From contig DAOTVP010000113.1 in the NCBI GenBank assembly GCA_034436155.1, forward strand, positions 1 through 64,000: a DNA stretch of 64,000 nt, given 5' to 3'. A program made the translations under genes and the position numbers. Each line of letters starts with the position of its first letter. The stretch's first letter is position 1. Below the pieces are notes generated by a model. That model saw only the letters and a list, made by a program, of their open reading frames with translations. It did not search any database and was not told where the DNA came from. Origin of the DNA: GCA-2794515 sp034436155. Lineage in GTDB: Bacteria; Chloroflexota; Anaerolineae; Aggregatilineales; Phototrophicaceae. Positions 34,552 to 43,649 of this stretch are shown here, piece after piece.

Positions 34552-35475
34552 ATGAATGGATTTATCATCGGGGATGACTATATTGACCACGATGTCGCTT
34601 ACTTATTGGGGTTGATTGTCGGGCGCGGGACAATCATAGATACACCCGATATACACCGTGTTATCATCCAATTTCCCTATCAAAATTTACATATAGATGA
34701 TGATGAAAAGGTGATTGATGTCCCCACAAGTATTGAATTGGGATTGAGTCGCATCCAAACACGCATTGTAGATTTATTGGGATGTCAATATCGGCAAGTA
34801 GATAGCAAAACAAGCATTGACCTTATCCTCACGTTTCCATCACGGACAATTGCTTGGCGCGATATTATCCTTCATTTGGAAGGTAAAACCGATTATCGGT
34901 TTATGACCATCCCACAAGTGATACGAGATGATCTTGTACCCAGTGATGTTCAAATGGAATTTATTCGGGGCTATGCAGATGTAGCGGGCAACGTCCGAAC
35001 CGCAAATCGTTACGTGGATAAGCGCAATCGGGTGCGGCTGGATATATTAAACGAAAATTGGGAATTGCCAATTCAATTATGTCGCCTCATGCAAATGCGC
35101 CTCGATATTCCCGTGCAGAATATCACTTGGGGGCATCCAAATTTAGGACGTGGGTTTCGTGAGCATCAAATCAATATTTTTGTCACCCCTTTTCAAAAAG
35201 TTGGTTTCTCATTCAAGCATAAGCAGTACACCCTAAATAAACTCATTGAACAAGACTCCGCCTCAGAAGTTGAAAATGCAAAAGCGTATAAATATATTCC
35301 TTGTCCTGGTCGGCGCAAAAAAAGAGGCAATAAACCCATACAAAGCGATGAACAATCCGAAAAATTGCCACATTATTTACGCGGACAACATTTTGATGCG
35401 TATTGGGAAATTTGCAAGGCTGTCGGTTGTCAGATAGAACCATCTGCACCCTTGCTTGATGATGGTGAGGAATAA
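34552..35475 (+). CDS. LAGLIDADG-fold protein lacking both catalytic acids
   Basis: The 307 aa protein has two LAGLIDADG-like helices: 'YLLGLIVGRGTI' (18-26 core) and 'FIRGYADVAGNV' (138-146 core), about 120 residues apart, as in single-chain homing endonucleases. In both, the last acidic residue of the motif, needed for cleavage, is changed (Arg25, Ala145). The C-terminal part has a basic loop 'CPGRRKKRGNK' and 'LRGQHFDAYWEICKAVGC'. I infer a DNA-binding, not cleaving, role. It sits between the methyltransferase and the nuclease, with two-base gaps on both sides. Confidence 0.65.
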   Translation: MNGFIIGDDYIDHDVAYLLGLIVGRGTIIDTPDIHRVIIQFPYQNLHIDDDEKVIDVPTSIELGLSRIQTRIVDLLGCQYRQVDSKTSIDLILTFPSRTIAWRDIILHLEGKTDYRFMTIPQVIRDDLVPSDVQMEFIRGYADVAGNVRTANRYVDKRNRVRLDILNENWELPIQLCRLMQMRLDIPVQNITWGHPNLGRGFREHQINIFVTPFQKVGFSFKHKQYTLNKLIEQDSASEVENAKAYKYIPCPGRRKKRGNKPIQSDEQSEKLPHYLRGQHFDAYWEICKAVGCQIEPSAPLLDDGEE

Positions 35476-35477
35476 TC

Positions 35478-35993
35478 ATGCCGTATGCGTCAGAAAAAGA
35501 GATGTATCCTGATATTATGGTGTGGCTCAATACATTTCTTCAACAACGATTTCCATCACAACATATCATCGTCAAAGATGGTAGCCGAAAGCCCATTAAA
35601 CGCATCCTACAAGATGAAAATCTCAACCCAACTAACAAATCCGAATGGCTCACATTTGATATTTTAGTGGATATTTGCGGGTTTATCGTTCACGACAATC
35701 GCATCGAATTTGCCTTCATCGAATGTAAAAACAAACCTATCAGTTTGTTAGATGTCTCGCAATTATTGGGTTATAGCAAAGTTGCGTTACCTATTTTTTC
35801 GTGCATTATATCACCATTTGGCATGAGTGCTGATGTCGCAAAGTTACTTGTGAGTTATAGTCGGCAAGACATTCTTGAATATCATTATCCCAAAGGCGCA
35901 CAAGCAAAATCAGTTTTTATTGCCACATGGGTGCAAGACCATCAACAAATAGATTTTTCGACGATCATACCAAGTGGTAAAAAATTGATATGA
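35478..35993 (+). CDS. Putative PD-(D/E)XK restriction endonuclease
   Basis: The 171 aa protein has 'TFDILVDICGF' followed after about 20 residues by 'FAFIECKNKP' (Glu82-Cys83-Lys84), the D...ExK arrangement of PD-(D/E)XK nucleases. 'LLDVSQLLGYSKVA' after it fits the usual following helix. I do not recognise a named enzyme. Third in a tight operon with a DNA methyltransferase, it is most simply read as the restriction subunit, with the LAGLIDADG-type protein helping recognition. Confidence 0.68.
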   Translation: MPYASEKEMYPDIMVWLNTFLQQRFPSQHIIVKDGSRKPIKRILQDENLNPTNKSEWLTFDILVDICGFIVHDNRIEFAFIECKNKPISLLDVSQLLGYSKVALPIFSCIISPFGMSADVAKLLVSYSRQDILEYHYPKGAQAKSVFIATWVQDHQQIDFSTIIPSGKKLI

Positions 35994-36083
35994 ATATTGT
36001 TCGCACGACTCGTAGACAAGCAATGTAAAACGCATGATATATCGCACAATTTACACAAGCCACTATCAAAAAATCAATCTTCA

Positions 36084-36113
36084 TTGGACAAAATTCATCC
36101 GCAAGCATACAAT
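36084..36113 (+). promoter_or_regulatory. Promoter of the GH13 gene
   Basis: TTGGAC and TACAAT are separated by 18 bases, 39 bases before the GH13 ATG. A GAGGATG box lies between. The transcript likely also covers the small membrane protein and the MFS gene. Confidence 0.6.
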
Positions 36114-36151
36114 GGAAGGGCTTCCGAATGTTATTGTGAGGATGTTATTGT

Positions 36152-37696
36152 ATGTCACTCTGGAATCCCAAACCATTCATTTATCAGATTAATACCTGGG
36201 TTTGGTTGCACGATTTGAGCAAACGGTATGAGCGCGAAATAACATTGTGGGATATTCCCGATGAAGTCCTCAACGATCTCGCCTCACTATCGATTGATGC
36301 GATTTGGTTCATGGGGGTCTGGCAACGAAGCGAAGCTGGTCGTAAAAGCGCCCTGAATTATATCCACGAATATAAATATGCCCTGCCCGATGTCACACCA
36401 GAAGATGTCATCGGCTCGGCGTATGCCATTGGCGATTATGTGGTGGATGAACGGCTCGGTGGGCGTGATGCACTCGCCAATTTACGCTGGCGACTTTCGC
36501 AACGCAACATCAAACTGATTTTAGATTATGTCCCTAATCATGTCGCCACCGACCATCGCTGGGTGAAAGATAACCCGCATTTCATGGTGCGTGGCACAAA
36601 AGAAGATCTCAAAAAATATCCAGACCGCTTTTTTACGACAGAAAATGATAAAAAGCAAAAATTGATTATCGCACACGGACGTGACCCCAATTTTCCCGGT
36701 TGGATAGATACCGCCCAAGTCAATGCGTTTTCGATGGCGTACCGCCAAGCCGCCCTCGATGTCATCTATGATATTGCCACTCAATGCGATGGTATCCGTT
36801 GCGATATGGCAATGCTCATGACGAATACCGTGTTTTCGCACACATGGGGCGAGCATCTGCCAGAGACCGCCCCCGCCACCGAATTTTGGGAAGACATTAT
36901 CCCAATCATTAAGCGTGAATTTCCAGAATTCATCTTCATCGCCGAAGTGTATTGGGATATGGAATATACCATGCTCCAACAGGGGTTCGATTTTACGTAT
37001 GATAAGCGCCTGTATGACCGCATTTTGGAAGGCGACATTCCCAAAATTAAAGAACACCTGCATGCTTCGTTTGATTTTCAAGCCAGACAAGTACGCTTCA
37101 TCGAAAATCATGACGAACAACGCGCCGCCTCGACCATCGGCGTGAACAAAGGTCGCCCCGCCGCCACATTAATCGCCACTTTGCCAGGGTCTGTTTTATT
37201 ACACGAAGGTCAATTGACCGCTCGTAAGGTCAAATTACCCGTACAAATCCGCAGACGACCCGATGAATCGCCCAATTACGCCCTCGAAGGGTTTTATCGC
37301 AAACTCCTACGCGAGACGCGCTGTGCGGTGTATCATTACGGCAATTGGCGCTTGTTCGATATTGCCCCACCCTACAAAGGCAACACCACCAATCACGGTT
37401 TGTTGGCGTATGGTTGGACGCTCGAAGATGATTTTCGTGTGGTGGTCGTCAACATGACTCCCGTTTGGTCACAAGGGATTGTCAAATTATATGGTTGGGA
37501 CTTTTTGCGCGATGGCAGTACATGGCGCTTATATGATGTGTTAAGTGGTGTTTCGGCATTTCATGACGGCGAAAACTTGGCACAAAATGGCTTGTATGTC
37601 GAATTAGAGGTGTATCAGGCGCAAATTTTCCGCTTTGAAAAACTCACCATTCAAGAGGTCGAATCGCTCCGCATTTCAGAGGCGGAACGCCGTTAA
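36152..37696 (+). CDS. GH13-family alpha-glucan/sugar-active enzyme
   Basis: This 514 aa alpha-amylase-family protein has the four GH13 boxes: 'LILDYVPNH', 'GIRCDMAML' (nucleophile Asp), 'FIFIAEVYWD' (acid/base Glu) and 'FIENHDEQRA' (third acid). A C-terminal beta domain follows. No signal peptide is seen, so it acts inside the cell on glucans, maltodextrins or related sugars. The first region is divergent ('YQINTWVWLHDLSKRY'), and the exact specificity cannot be called. The next gene begins three bases after its stop. Confidence 0.88.
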   Translation: MSLWNPKPFIYQINTWVWLHDLSKRYEREITLWDIPDEVLNDLASLSIDAIWFMGVWQRSEAGRKSALNYIHEYKYALPDVTPEDVIGSAYAIGDYVVDERLGGRDALANLRWRLSQRNIKLILDYVPNHVATDHRWVKDNPHFMVRGTKEDLKKYPDRFFTTENDKKQKLIIAHGRDPNFPGWIDTAQVNAFSMAYRQAALDVIYDIATQCDGIRCDMAMLMTNTVFSHTWGEHLPETAPATEFWEDIIPIIKREFPEFIFIAEVYWDMEYTMLQQGFDFTYDKRLYDRILEGDIPKIKEHLHASFDFQARQVRFIENHDEQRAASTIGVNKGRPAATLIATLPGSVLLHEGQLTARKVKLPVQIRRRPDESPNYALEGFYRKLLRETRCAVYHYGNWRLFDIAPPYKGNTTNHGLLAYGWTLEDDFRVVVVNMTPVWSQGIVKLYGWDFLRDGSTWRLYDVLSGVSAFHDGENLAQNGLYVELEVYQAQIFRFEKLTIQEVESLRISEAERR

Positions 37697-37699
37697 ATC

Positions 37700-38149
37700 A
37701 TGATACCCACCCGTTGGATAAACCGCGCCCGTTGGAATAGTATCCTGTGTGGCGCGGTCATCTTTTTTTGGTCTGGATTAGAAGATAATGACCTGACTGC
37801 CGTCATCGTGTTGGGTGTGTGGTTATCTATCAGCCTCATCAGTTTGTGGATAATCAGCCATAACGCCTTACCGACATCCCACCGTGCGACATGGACGTTG
37901 ATATTAGGCGCAGGCGTGGGTATCTTGACCAGCGTATGCGTAGCGGGGCTGATGCTATTCAAAAATTTGCGCCATAGTCATGTTTTTCCAGATTACCCCT
38001 TCGAGATGATGCGCGACATCCTCACCCGTGCGCCGTTTTGGGCGGTGGGTGGCATGTGCATCAGTATTGGCATCTTTTTATTGGTACGTTTATTCATCAA
38101 GCAGGATATATGCCCCCCGAAAAAACCACCGATTCATCCTCATTTTTGA
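37700..38149 (+). CDS. Four-helix membrane protein of unknown function
   Basis: The protein is 149 aa, basic at the N-terminus, with four predicted membrane helices. It starts three bases after the GH13 gene and overlaps the MFS gene by 40 bases. I recognise no family. Its C-terminal tail 'CPPKKPPIHPHF' coincides with the start region of the next gene, as expected of overlapping genes in different frames. Confidence 0.6.
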   Translation: MIPTRWINRARWNSILCGAVIFFWSGLEDNDLTAVIVLGVWLSISLISLWIISHNALPTSHRATWTLILGAGVGILTSVCVAGLMLFKNLRHSHVFPDYPFEMMRDILTRAPFWAVGGMCISIGIFLLVRLFIKQDICPPKKPPIHPHF

Positions 38150-39285
38150 TGATTTTCATCGTCACATTTGCACGCCTCGCGCCGAATATGGGCAGGCGTG
38201 TTTTGTATCCGTTTGTGCCTGCCATTAGCCGATTGTTGGGTGTCCCTGTCAACGATGTGCAAACGGTCATCGCCTTACAAGGTGGGACGGGTTTATTCAG
38301 TCCGATTGTCGCCCCGCTGACCAGTCGCTACGGGCGCAAGCGTGTGATGTTGGGCGCGTTGGGGTTATTCATCTTCGCGGGGTCGATGGGCGCAATCATC
38401 GGCACATTTTGGGCGGTTGCGCTCACCTTTTTGTTGTTCGGCGCATCCAAAATGGTGTACGATCCCGCCTTTCAAGCCTATCTATCTGATAAAATCCCGT
38501 ATGAAAAACGCGCCCAAGCGATTGGCATCACCGAACTGAGTTGGGCGGGCGCGTTGGTCATTGGTGCGCCGTTAGGCGGATTGTTGCTCGAAAATGTGGG
38601 TCTGAGCGCCGTCTTTTGGATGTTGCTCCTGTTCGCCGTCATCGGATTCATCCTCGTGACGTTCTTGTTGCCATCCGATATACCCGACAAATCCAACGGA
38701 GAACGCAAACCCATTCACTGGCGGGCATTATTAGAGCATCCACAGGCGCTCGGCGCGTTGATGTTCGTGGCGCTCATTATCATCGCCAACGAAATGTTTT
38801 TCATCAATTATGGCTTATGGATGGAGGGCAATTTCGGCTTATCACTCGGCAATTTGGGCGCGGTGACGGTGGTGATTGCCCTCGCAGAAATTTTTGGCGA
38901 GAGCAGTGTGATTGCGCTTGGAGACAAATTCGGCAAAAAACGCATGGCGCTGTTTGGTGCGATATTGTGTGTGATTTGTCATGTGATATTGCCCATGCTC
39001 ACGTTTAGCCTACCGATGGCGTTGATAGGGTTATTCGTCTTTTTCTTCGCGTTTGAAGTGGCGATTGTGTCATTTACCCCGATTTTGAGTGAAATTTTGC
39101 CCACAGAACGCGCCCTAATATTGAGCGCAGGTGCCAGTGCATCCGCAATTGGTCGGATGGGTGGCGCGTGGCTCGGTGGGATTTTATATGCCCTATTGGG
39201 CAGTCTGAACACCCTGAGCATCTTCACGATGGTGATTGGTTTTGGCGCGGTGTTTGTGCTGTGGCGCATGGTGCATGAGGGATAA
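38110..39285 (+). CDS. Major facilitator superfamily transporter
   Basis: The 391 aa product has about 12 membrane helices. The MFS loop-2 signature is 'PLTSRYGRKRVML', and the mirror copy after helix 8 is 'ALGDKFGKKRMALF'. The direction and cargo are not evident; drug-efflux and sugar members both have such loops. Position behind a GH13 gene makes a sugar or a glycoside a plausible cargo. The ATG at this site has AGGA closely upstream. A longer reading would start within the previous gene. Confidence 0.88.
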   Translation: MPPEKTTDSSSFLMIFIVTFARLAPNMGRRVLYPFVPAISRLLGVPVNDVQTVIALQGGTGLFSPIVAPLTSRYGRKRVMLGALGLFIFAGSMGAIIGTFWAVALTFLLFGASKMVYDPAFQAYLSDKIPYEKRAQAIGITELSWAGALVIGAPLGGLLLENVGLSAVFWMLLLFAVIGFILVTFLLPSDIPDKSNGERKPIHWRALLEHPQALGALMFVALIIIANEMFFINYGLWMEGNFGLSLGNLGAVTVVIALAEIFGESSVIALGDKFGKKRMALFGAILCVICHVILPMLTFSLPMALIGLFVFFFAFEVAIVSFTPILSEILPTERALILSAGASASAIGRMGGAWLGGILYALLGSLNTLSIFTMVIGFGAVFVLWRMVHEG

Positions 39286-39290
39286 AAAAT

Positions 39291-39777
39291 ATGAACTTGA
39301 ATGAATTCATCGAAAAATTTAGAGTTATCAAAAATGGTGGTTTTATACCATCTATTCGGCGCGGTCCGACGGGTGTTGGGCATACACTAGAACATCATTT
39401 GGGGCTGACAGAAAATAACATCGCTATGCCCGATTTAGGAAACATTGAACTCAAAGCGCATCGTGATAACACATGTTATTGCAGTTTGGTCACTTGAAAA
39501 CCTTGTAAAACGTTTCGTGCAGAAAATTCCCGCGCTGATTTTTGTCAATACATTTGTGGAAGAACGAGATGGTATCGAATATTTTCATTATTACCGTGCG
39601 CGATTATTGCAAGGTACAGTGCAAGAAACGCTCTATCATCAATTCCTAGCCGAAAATATTGTGGTAGACTTACGTTTACATGATGATGTCACCCGCGCCC
39701 GTAATCATGGGACGGGTTTCCGTGTTAAACAATCGAATTTGCCCGAATTATTCAATGAGATTCGTGACTTAGTATGA
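39291..39777 (+). pseudogene. Broken MvaI/BcnI-type restriction endonuclease
   Basis: Two pieces in different frames look like one gene. The first (from 39291) has 'FIPSIRRGPTGVGHTLEHHLGL' and 'MPDLGNIELKAHRDNT', the start and catalytic half of the MvaI/BcnI family, given here as separate segments. The second (about 39466-39777) carries the family's end, 'VDLRLHDDVTRARNHGTGFRV'. The frame changes near 39470, and by my memory of the family about 50-60 residues between the pieces are missing. It abuts an intact methyltransferase gene, so the nuclease is lost and the methylase kept. Confidence 0.72.
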
Positions 39778-40994
39778 CCAAATATCAAGTGATACGCAAA
39801 CCACAATATGATTTTAAGGGTCAATCTTATGCCAGCCAGTACCCTAATCTACATCGCTACCCAGCAACGATGCTCCCACAAATTGGCATTGCGCTATTAG
39901 ATGAATTTGGATTGCATGGCAAAACCCTGTTAGACCCATATTGTGGTTCTGGTAGCTCTTTGATAGCAGGCTTACATCATCAATTCGACACATTATATGG
40001 TTATGACCTCAATCCATTGGCAATTCTCATTTGCAAGGCGAAATTCACACATGCAAACCTAGAAGGTATAACCACACAAAAACGACAATTCAAACATCTT
40101 CTTGAACAAATTCGTGATGCTGATGTCTGCATCCCACAATTCACCAATGTTCATTATTGGTTTTCGGAACAGGTTCTGTATCAACTAGGACGTATCAAAT
40201 GTGCGCTTGACCAGATGAGTGATTCACCGCTTCAGTACCTGCTTTGGATTGCCTTCTCAGAAACAATAAGGGCGTGTTCGTATGTACGTCAAGATGAGTT
40301 TAAGTTATATCGCATCCCAAAAGAGAAATTAGCCAACTTTACACCCGATGTAGAAAACATATTTTATGCCAATCTGAGCCATATCTTGCGCCTATATGAA
40401 TATGTTTATTTGCCAAAACTACGAGATAACACACAAATTTGCTTAGAAAATAATTCATTCGCATTCAATGGTAAGCAATTTGATGTGATTTTAACCAGTC
40501 CACCCTATGGAGATAGCCAAACGACAGTTGCTTATGGTCAATTTTCGCTCTTTACCAATGAATGGCTTGGATTTAAGGATGCCCGTCAGTTAGACAAAAT
40601 GATGATGGGGGGCAAACCAGATAAGACACTCTATCTGAAAGGTGTCATCAGTGAGGCGATTCAAGCGATTTATCTCGAATCACCCAAGCGGGCATTTGAA
40701 GTATCGGCATTTTATCAAGACTTAGCGCAATCTATAGCGGATGTATCAAAAGCGGTTCGTATCGGCGGATATGCGATTTATATTGTCGGAAATCGGCGTG
40801 TAAAAAACGTCCTTATTCCAACTGACCAATTTATAGCAGAACAATTTGAACATCATGGATTAAAACATATTATCACTTATGAACGCTCACTGAGTAATAA
40901 AGTTATGCCAAGCAAAAATTCACCCAGTAACCGTAAGGGCGAAACAGTCAACACCATGCTCGGTGAGTATATTGTGATTTGTAAAAAGGGATAA
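39774..40994 (+). CDS. DNA methyltransferase of a MvaI/BcnI-type system
   Basis: The 406 aa methyltransferase has motif I 'LLDPYCGSGSSLIAG' (Asp54) and motif IV 'ILTSPPYGDSQTT' (from Ser242). The wide gap between them holds a probable target-recognition region ('YVRQDEFKLYRIPKEKL'). SPPY with this order fits an N4-cytosine enzyme, as expected of partners of MvaI/BcnI nucleases, which recognise CC(A/T)GG or CC(C/G)GG. The target here cannot be read from sequence. It overlaps the broken nuclease by four bases and ends at a strong terminator next to tRNA-Pro. Confidence 0.85.
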   Translation: MTKYQVIRKPQYDFKGQSYASQYPNLHRYPATMLPQIGIALLDEFGLHGKTLLDPYCGSGSSLIAGLHHQFDTLYGYDLNPLAILICKAKFTHANLEGITTQKRQFKHLLEQIRDADVCIPQFTNVHYWFSEQVLYQLGRIKCALDQMSDSPLQYLLWIAFSETIRACSYVRQDEFKLYRIPKEKLANFTPDVENIFYANLSHILRLYEYVYLPKLRDNTQICLENNSFAFNGKQFDVILTSPPYGDSQTTVAYGQFSLFTNEWLGFKDARQLDKMMMGGKPDKTLYLKGVISEAIQAIYLESPKRAFEVSAFYQDLAQSIADVSKAVRIGGYAIYIVGNRRVKNVLIPTDQFIAEQFEHHGLKHIITYERSLSNKVMPSKNSPSNRKGETVNTMLGEYIVICKKG

Positions 40995-40998
40995 AAAA

Positions 40999-41029
40999 CA
41001 CCCATCCTATACGAGATGGGTGCTTTTTT
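40999..41029. terminator. Bidirectional terminator
   Basis: CACCCATC / GATGGGTG with TTTTTT on the plus side and TTTTTTAT on the minus side. It ends both the methyltransferase and the convergent tRNA transcripts. Confidence 0.88.
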
Positions 41030-41041
41030 GTATCATGTTAA

Positions 41042-41115
<74 letters not shown>

Positions 41116-41156
41116 AATATACTTAAACGATACAAGAAAATGCACATCTTGACAAG

Positions 41157-41801
41157 ATGGAACAATACACCATGACCGACAAGCCAACCACGCGCACCGA
41201 TTTTATCCGCACCAAAACGGCTACCCTGCTGAATCGTATCGGCATGATGCTCTATCGGCTTGGGATTCACCCTGATACCATCACGCTTGTGGGGTTTATC
41301 GGCGTGCTGATTGGGACGATATTTATCGGCATGGGTCAATTCACGCTGGCGGGAATCATCTTACTCATCACCTTGCCGTTGGATGCGTTAGACGGCGCAA
41401 CCGCCCGTGCTATGAAACGGACAGATGACTTTGGCAAATTTTGGGATTCAACCCTAGACCGTTATGCCGATGGTGCGCTGTTCGGCGGATTCGCCTATTT
41501 TTTCGCCACGCAAGCCCGTACAGATATGCTGATAGCCAGCCTTTTGGGGCTAATTGGTAGCTTTATGGTCAGTTATACCCGCGCCAGAGGGGAAGGTTTG
41601 GGGCTAGATGTAAAAATCGGTCTTTTCTCACGGCTAGAACGTGTCATAATGATGGTCATTGTGTTATTCATCCCGCGCTTGGCGGGAATACCAATATTAG
41701 AAATAGGCTTGTGGGTGTTGGCGATAGGCACTCAAATCACCAGCATCCAACGTATCACACATGTCTATCACTTGCTGAAAGGCACAAAGAAAGAGGATTA
41801 A
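41157..41801 (+). CDS. CDP-alcohol phosphatidyltransferase
   Basis: The 214 aa membrane enzyme has the family signature DG-x2-AR-x8-G-x3-D-x3-D in 'LDGATARAMKRTDDFGKFWD' followed by 'STLDRYAD'. About six membrane helices are present. It transfers a phosphoalcohol onto a CDP-activated lipid. Members include PgsA and phosphatidylinositol-phosphate synthases, and the latter is plausible from the overall look, but this is not settled. Two in-frame ATGs lie at the 5' end. lgt follows after three bases. Confidence 0.88.
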   Translation: MEQYTMTDKPTTRTDFIRTKTATLLNRIGMMLYRLGIHPDTITLVGFIGVLIGTIFIGMGQFTLAGIILLITLPLDALDGATARAMKRTDDFGKFWDSTLDRYADGALFGGFAYFFATQARTDMLIASLLGLIGSFMVSYTRARGEGLGLDVKIGLFSRLERVIMMVIVLFIPRLAGIPILEIGLWVLAIGTQITSIQRITHVYHLLKGTKKED

Positions 41802-41804
41802 TCT

Positions 41805-42791
41805 ATGGACATAGAGTTTCAAAGTCAATTTATTCAAATCGGCTCGGTACAAATCCGCTATTATGGCATCATCATCGTTACGGCGATGTTGATAGCGACT
41901 TTCGTGGCGGTGAATATCGCCAAACGCTCCAAACGTGACCCCGAACATGTTTACGGTGCGCTCACATGGGCGATTATCCCGGGCATCGTGTTTGCACGGT
42001 TGTGGTTTGTCTTGTTCCCGCCGTTGTCATCCATCCAACAAGGGCGCGATACAGCATGGTATTTCGCCAATTTCTTCAATACCGATGGTGGCGCAATCGC
42101 CATTTGGACGGGTGGCTTGAGCATCTTCGGCGCGGTCATCGGTGGCTTTTTGGGCGCATATATCTACATTCGCCGTAATAAACTCAAACTGCCCGCATGG
42201 TTGGATATTGCGGGCATCGTGTTGCCACTCGGTCAAGCGATTGGTCGTTGGGCGAATTATGTCAATCAAGAATTATACGGCATCCCCACAGGCTCATCTT
42301 TCGGCTTGCAAATCGCCAATCCCCCTGCCCCATATGATGGGATTCAATATTACGGGCAAGGCTTCCATCCGATGTTTTTATATGAATCTATTTGGAGCTT
42401 TGTCGCATTCTTAGTCTTGCTATGGCTATTCAATAATAAGCGCGACAACTTCCGTCATGGCGAATTTGCGTTGTTGTATGTTATGCAATACGCCGTCATC
42501 CGCTACATACTCGAATTCATCCGTATTGACCTAACCATCGTGAATGGCATCAACGTGTCGCAAGCCGTTTCGATAGTCGGGTTTGTGATAGCCGCGGCGA
42601 TGTTGGTGAATAGTCGCAGAAAACCCCTGCCAGAAGGTTACAAATATGACACCGCTTTGGTAGACCCCGTGGTGGAACGCAATGTGAAACCCAAGAAAGA
42701 TAATAAACCCAAAGACGTGAAAGAAACCAAGAAATCTGAACCTGCATCTGAGAAAAAAGACGAACCCGCAACCGATAGCCCCAACGCCTAA
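41805..42791 (+). CDS. lgt: Prolipoprotein diacylglyceryl transferase
   Basis: The 328 aa membrane enzyme attaches diacylglycerol to the lipobox cysteine of exported lipoproteins. The Lgt signature is 'AIGRWANYVNQELYG', preceded by 'IWTGGLSIFGAVIGG' and followed by 'HPMFLYESIW'. The C-terminus has an unusual tail of about 60 residues rich in Lys, Glu, Pro and Asp, probably disordered and cytoplasmic. A lipoprotein substrate is encoded at the right end of this window. Confidence 0.95.
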   Translation: MDIEFQSQFIQIGSVQIRYYGIIIVTAMLIATFVAVNIAKRSKRDPEHVYGALTWAIIPGIVFARLWFVLFPPLSSIQQGRDTAWYFANFFNTDGGAIAIWTGGLSIFGAVIGGFLGAYIYIRRNKLKLPAWLDIAGIVLPLGQAIGRWANYVNQELYGIPTGSSFGLQIANPPAPYDGIQYYGQGFHPMFLYESIWSFVAFLVLLWLFNNKRDNFRHGEFALLYVMQYAVIRYILEFIRIDLTIVNGINVSQAVSIVGFVIAAAMLVNSRRKPLPEGYKYDTALVDPVVERNVKPKKDNKPKDVKETKKSEPASEKKDEPATDSPNA

Positions 42792-42809
42792 ACATGAATT
42801 AACTGATAG

Positions 42810-42846
42810 ATAGGGTGCATGACTGATTATGCACCCTATTTTATTT
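42810..42846 (+). terminator. Terminator after lgt
   Basis: ATAGGGTGCAT / ATGCACCCTAT with a GACTGATT loop followed by TTTTATTT. It overlaps the stop of the convergent PIN gene. Confidence 0.85.
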
Positions 42847-43285
42847 CCAATTCATCCAAAATCAAAACTTGTATATCAGTGATGCGTTTTAATCCCAAGT
42901 CGTTGGTCAAAAATACGTCACTATTCGATTCAATCGCTGTGGCAATATGAAGCGCATCAGGCGTTCTCAAATTATATGTTGCGCGTAATTTAGCCGCTTT
43001 TTCGGCAATGCTTGGCAATACAGAATAAATTTGTATGGATTTATGACGCATCAGCAATTCACGATATGCGTTTATAGTCTGGTTATCACTATTTTTGAGA
43101 GGTTTCACAAGCGTTTCTGTCAATGTAATTGTTGAAGCCACAATTTTGATATTCGTAGCTTCAACAATCTTGAAAATCAAATCCAATTTATCACTATAGA
43201 GAGGATGATTTTCAACATAATAAATAAAAGGTGCTGTTTCAATCGCCAATACATCCACTTTTTGAAGCGCAACCTCAATTTTCAC
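42836..43285 (-). CDS. PIN-domain toxin with Glu at the first acidic position
   Basis: The 149 aa product is PIN-like. The start reads 'VLAIETAPFIYYVENHP', where most members have LDT, so the first catalytic Asp is Glu. The later boxes are present: 'LTETLVKP', 'LRTPDALHIATAI' and 'FLTNDLGLKRI'. It overlaps its upstream partner by four bases (ATGA). It is expected to act as an RNase toxin; the Asp-to-Glu change may leave activity intact. Confidence 0.83.
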   Translation of the reverse strand: MKIEVALQKVDVLAIETAPFIYYVENHPLYSDKLDLIFKIVEATNIKIVASTITLTETLVKPLKNSDNQTINAYRELLMRHKSIQIYSVLPSIAEKAAKLRATYNLRTPDALHIATAIESNSDVFLTNDLGLKRITDIQVLILDELEIK

Positions 43286-43515
43286 GGGCGATCATCCCAC
43301 TCAGCGCGTAGTTGATTTACATATTCCTGTGCGTCTGTGCCATCATAGGCATGTGCGCCAAGACCTCTGAAATCAAGCAAACTTTTTTTGCTATATCCAG
43401 ATTCATCTAAGTCTAAAGATGTATCACCCATCATATCCACCAAAATGTGCATGAGTTGTTTGCGTTCTTCTGGTGATAATTTTCGTGCTTCGAGTATCAT
43501 TTCTTGCAGAGACAT
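43282..43515 (-). CDS. Antitoxin partner of the PIN toxin
   Basis: The 77 aa product starts 'MSLQEMILEARKLSPEERKQLMHILVD', a helical pattern like the antitoxin at 23.2 kb ('LTDEERKELVKLLVD'). The rest is acidic and probably binds the toxin. AAAGGA lies seven bases before the ATG. The pair is flanked by lgt on one side and an ABC transporter on the other. Confidence 0.72.
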   Translation of the reverse strand: MSLQEMILEARKLSPEERKQLMHILVDMMGDTSLDLDESGYSKKSLLDFRGLGAHAYDGTDAQEYVNQLRAEWDDRP

Positions 43516-43649
43516 GCGTTTATCCTTTCACTTTAGTTATATTGTACACCACAATCACCCTATCCCCTACCAAATCTTCATGCCCATCTCATGCAAACGT
43601 GTGATACTCTTATCATGTGTGAAAATGACCAAATAAGAGATAAATCACC

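Noticed and set aside
36128..36151. Riboswitch or attenuator before the GH13 gene
   Set aside because: Only a short GGAAG-GG-CTTCC hairpin is present, with no conserved motif.
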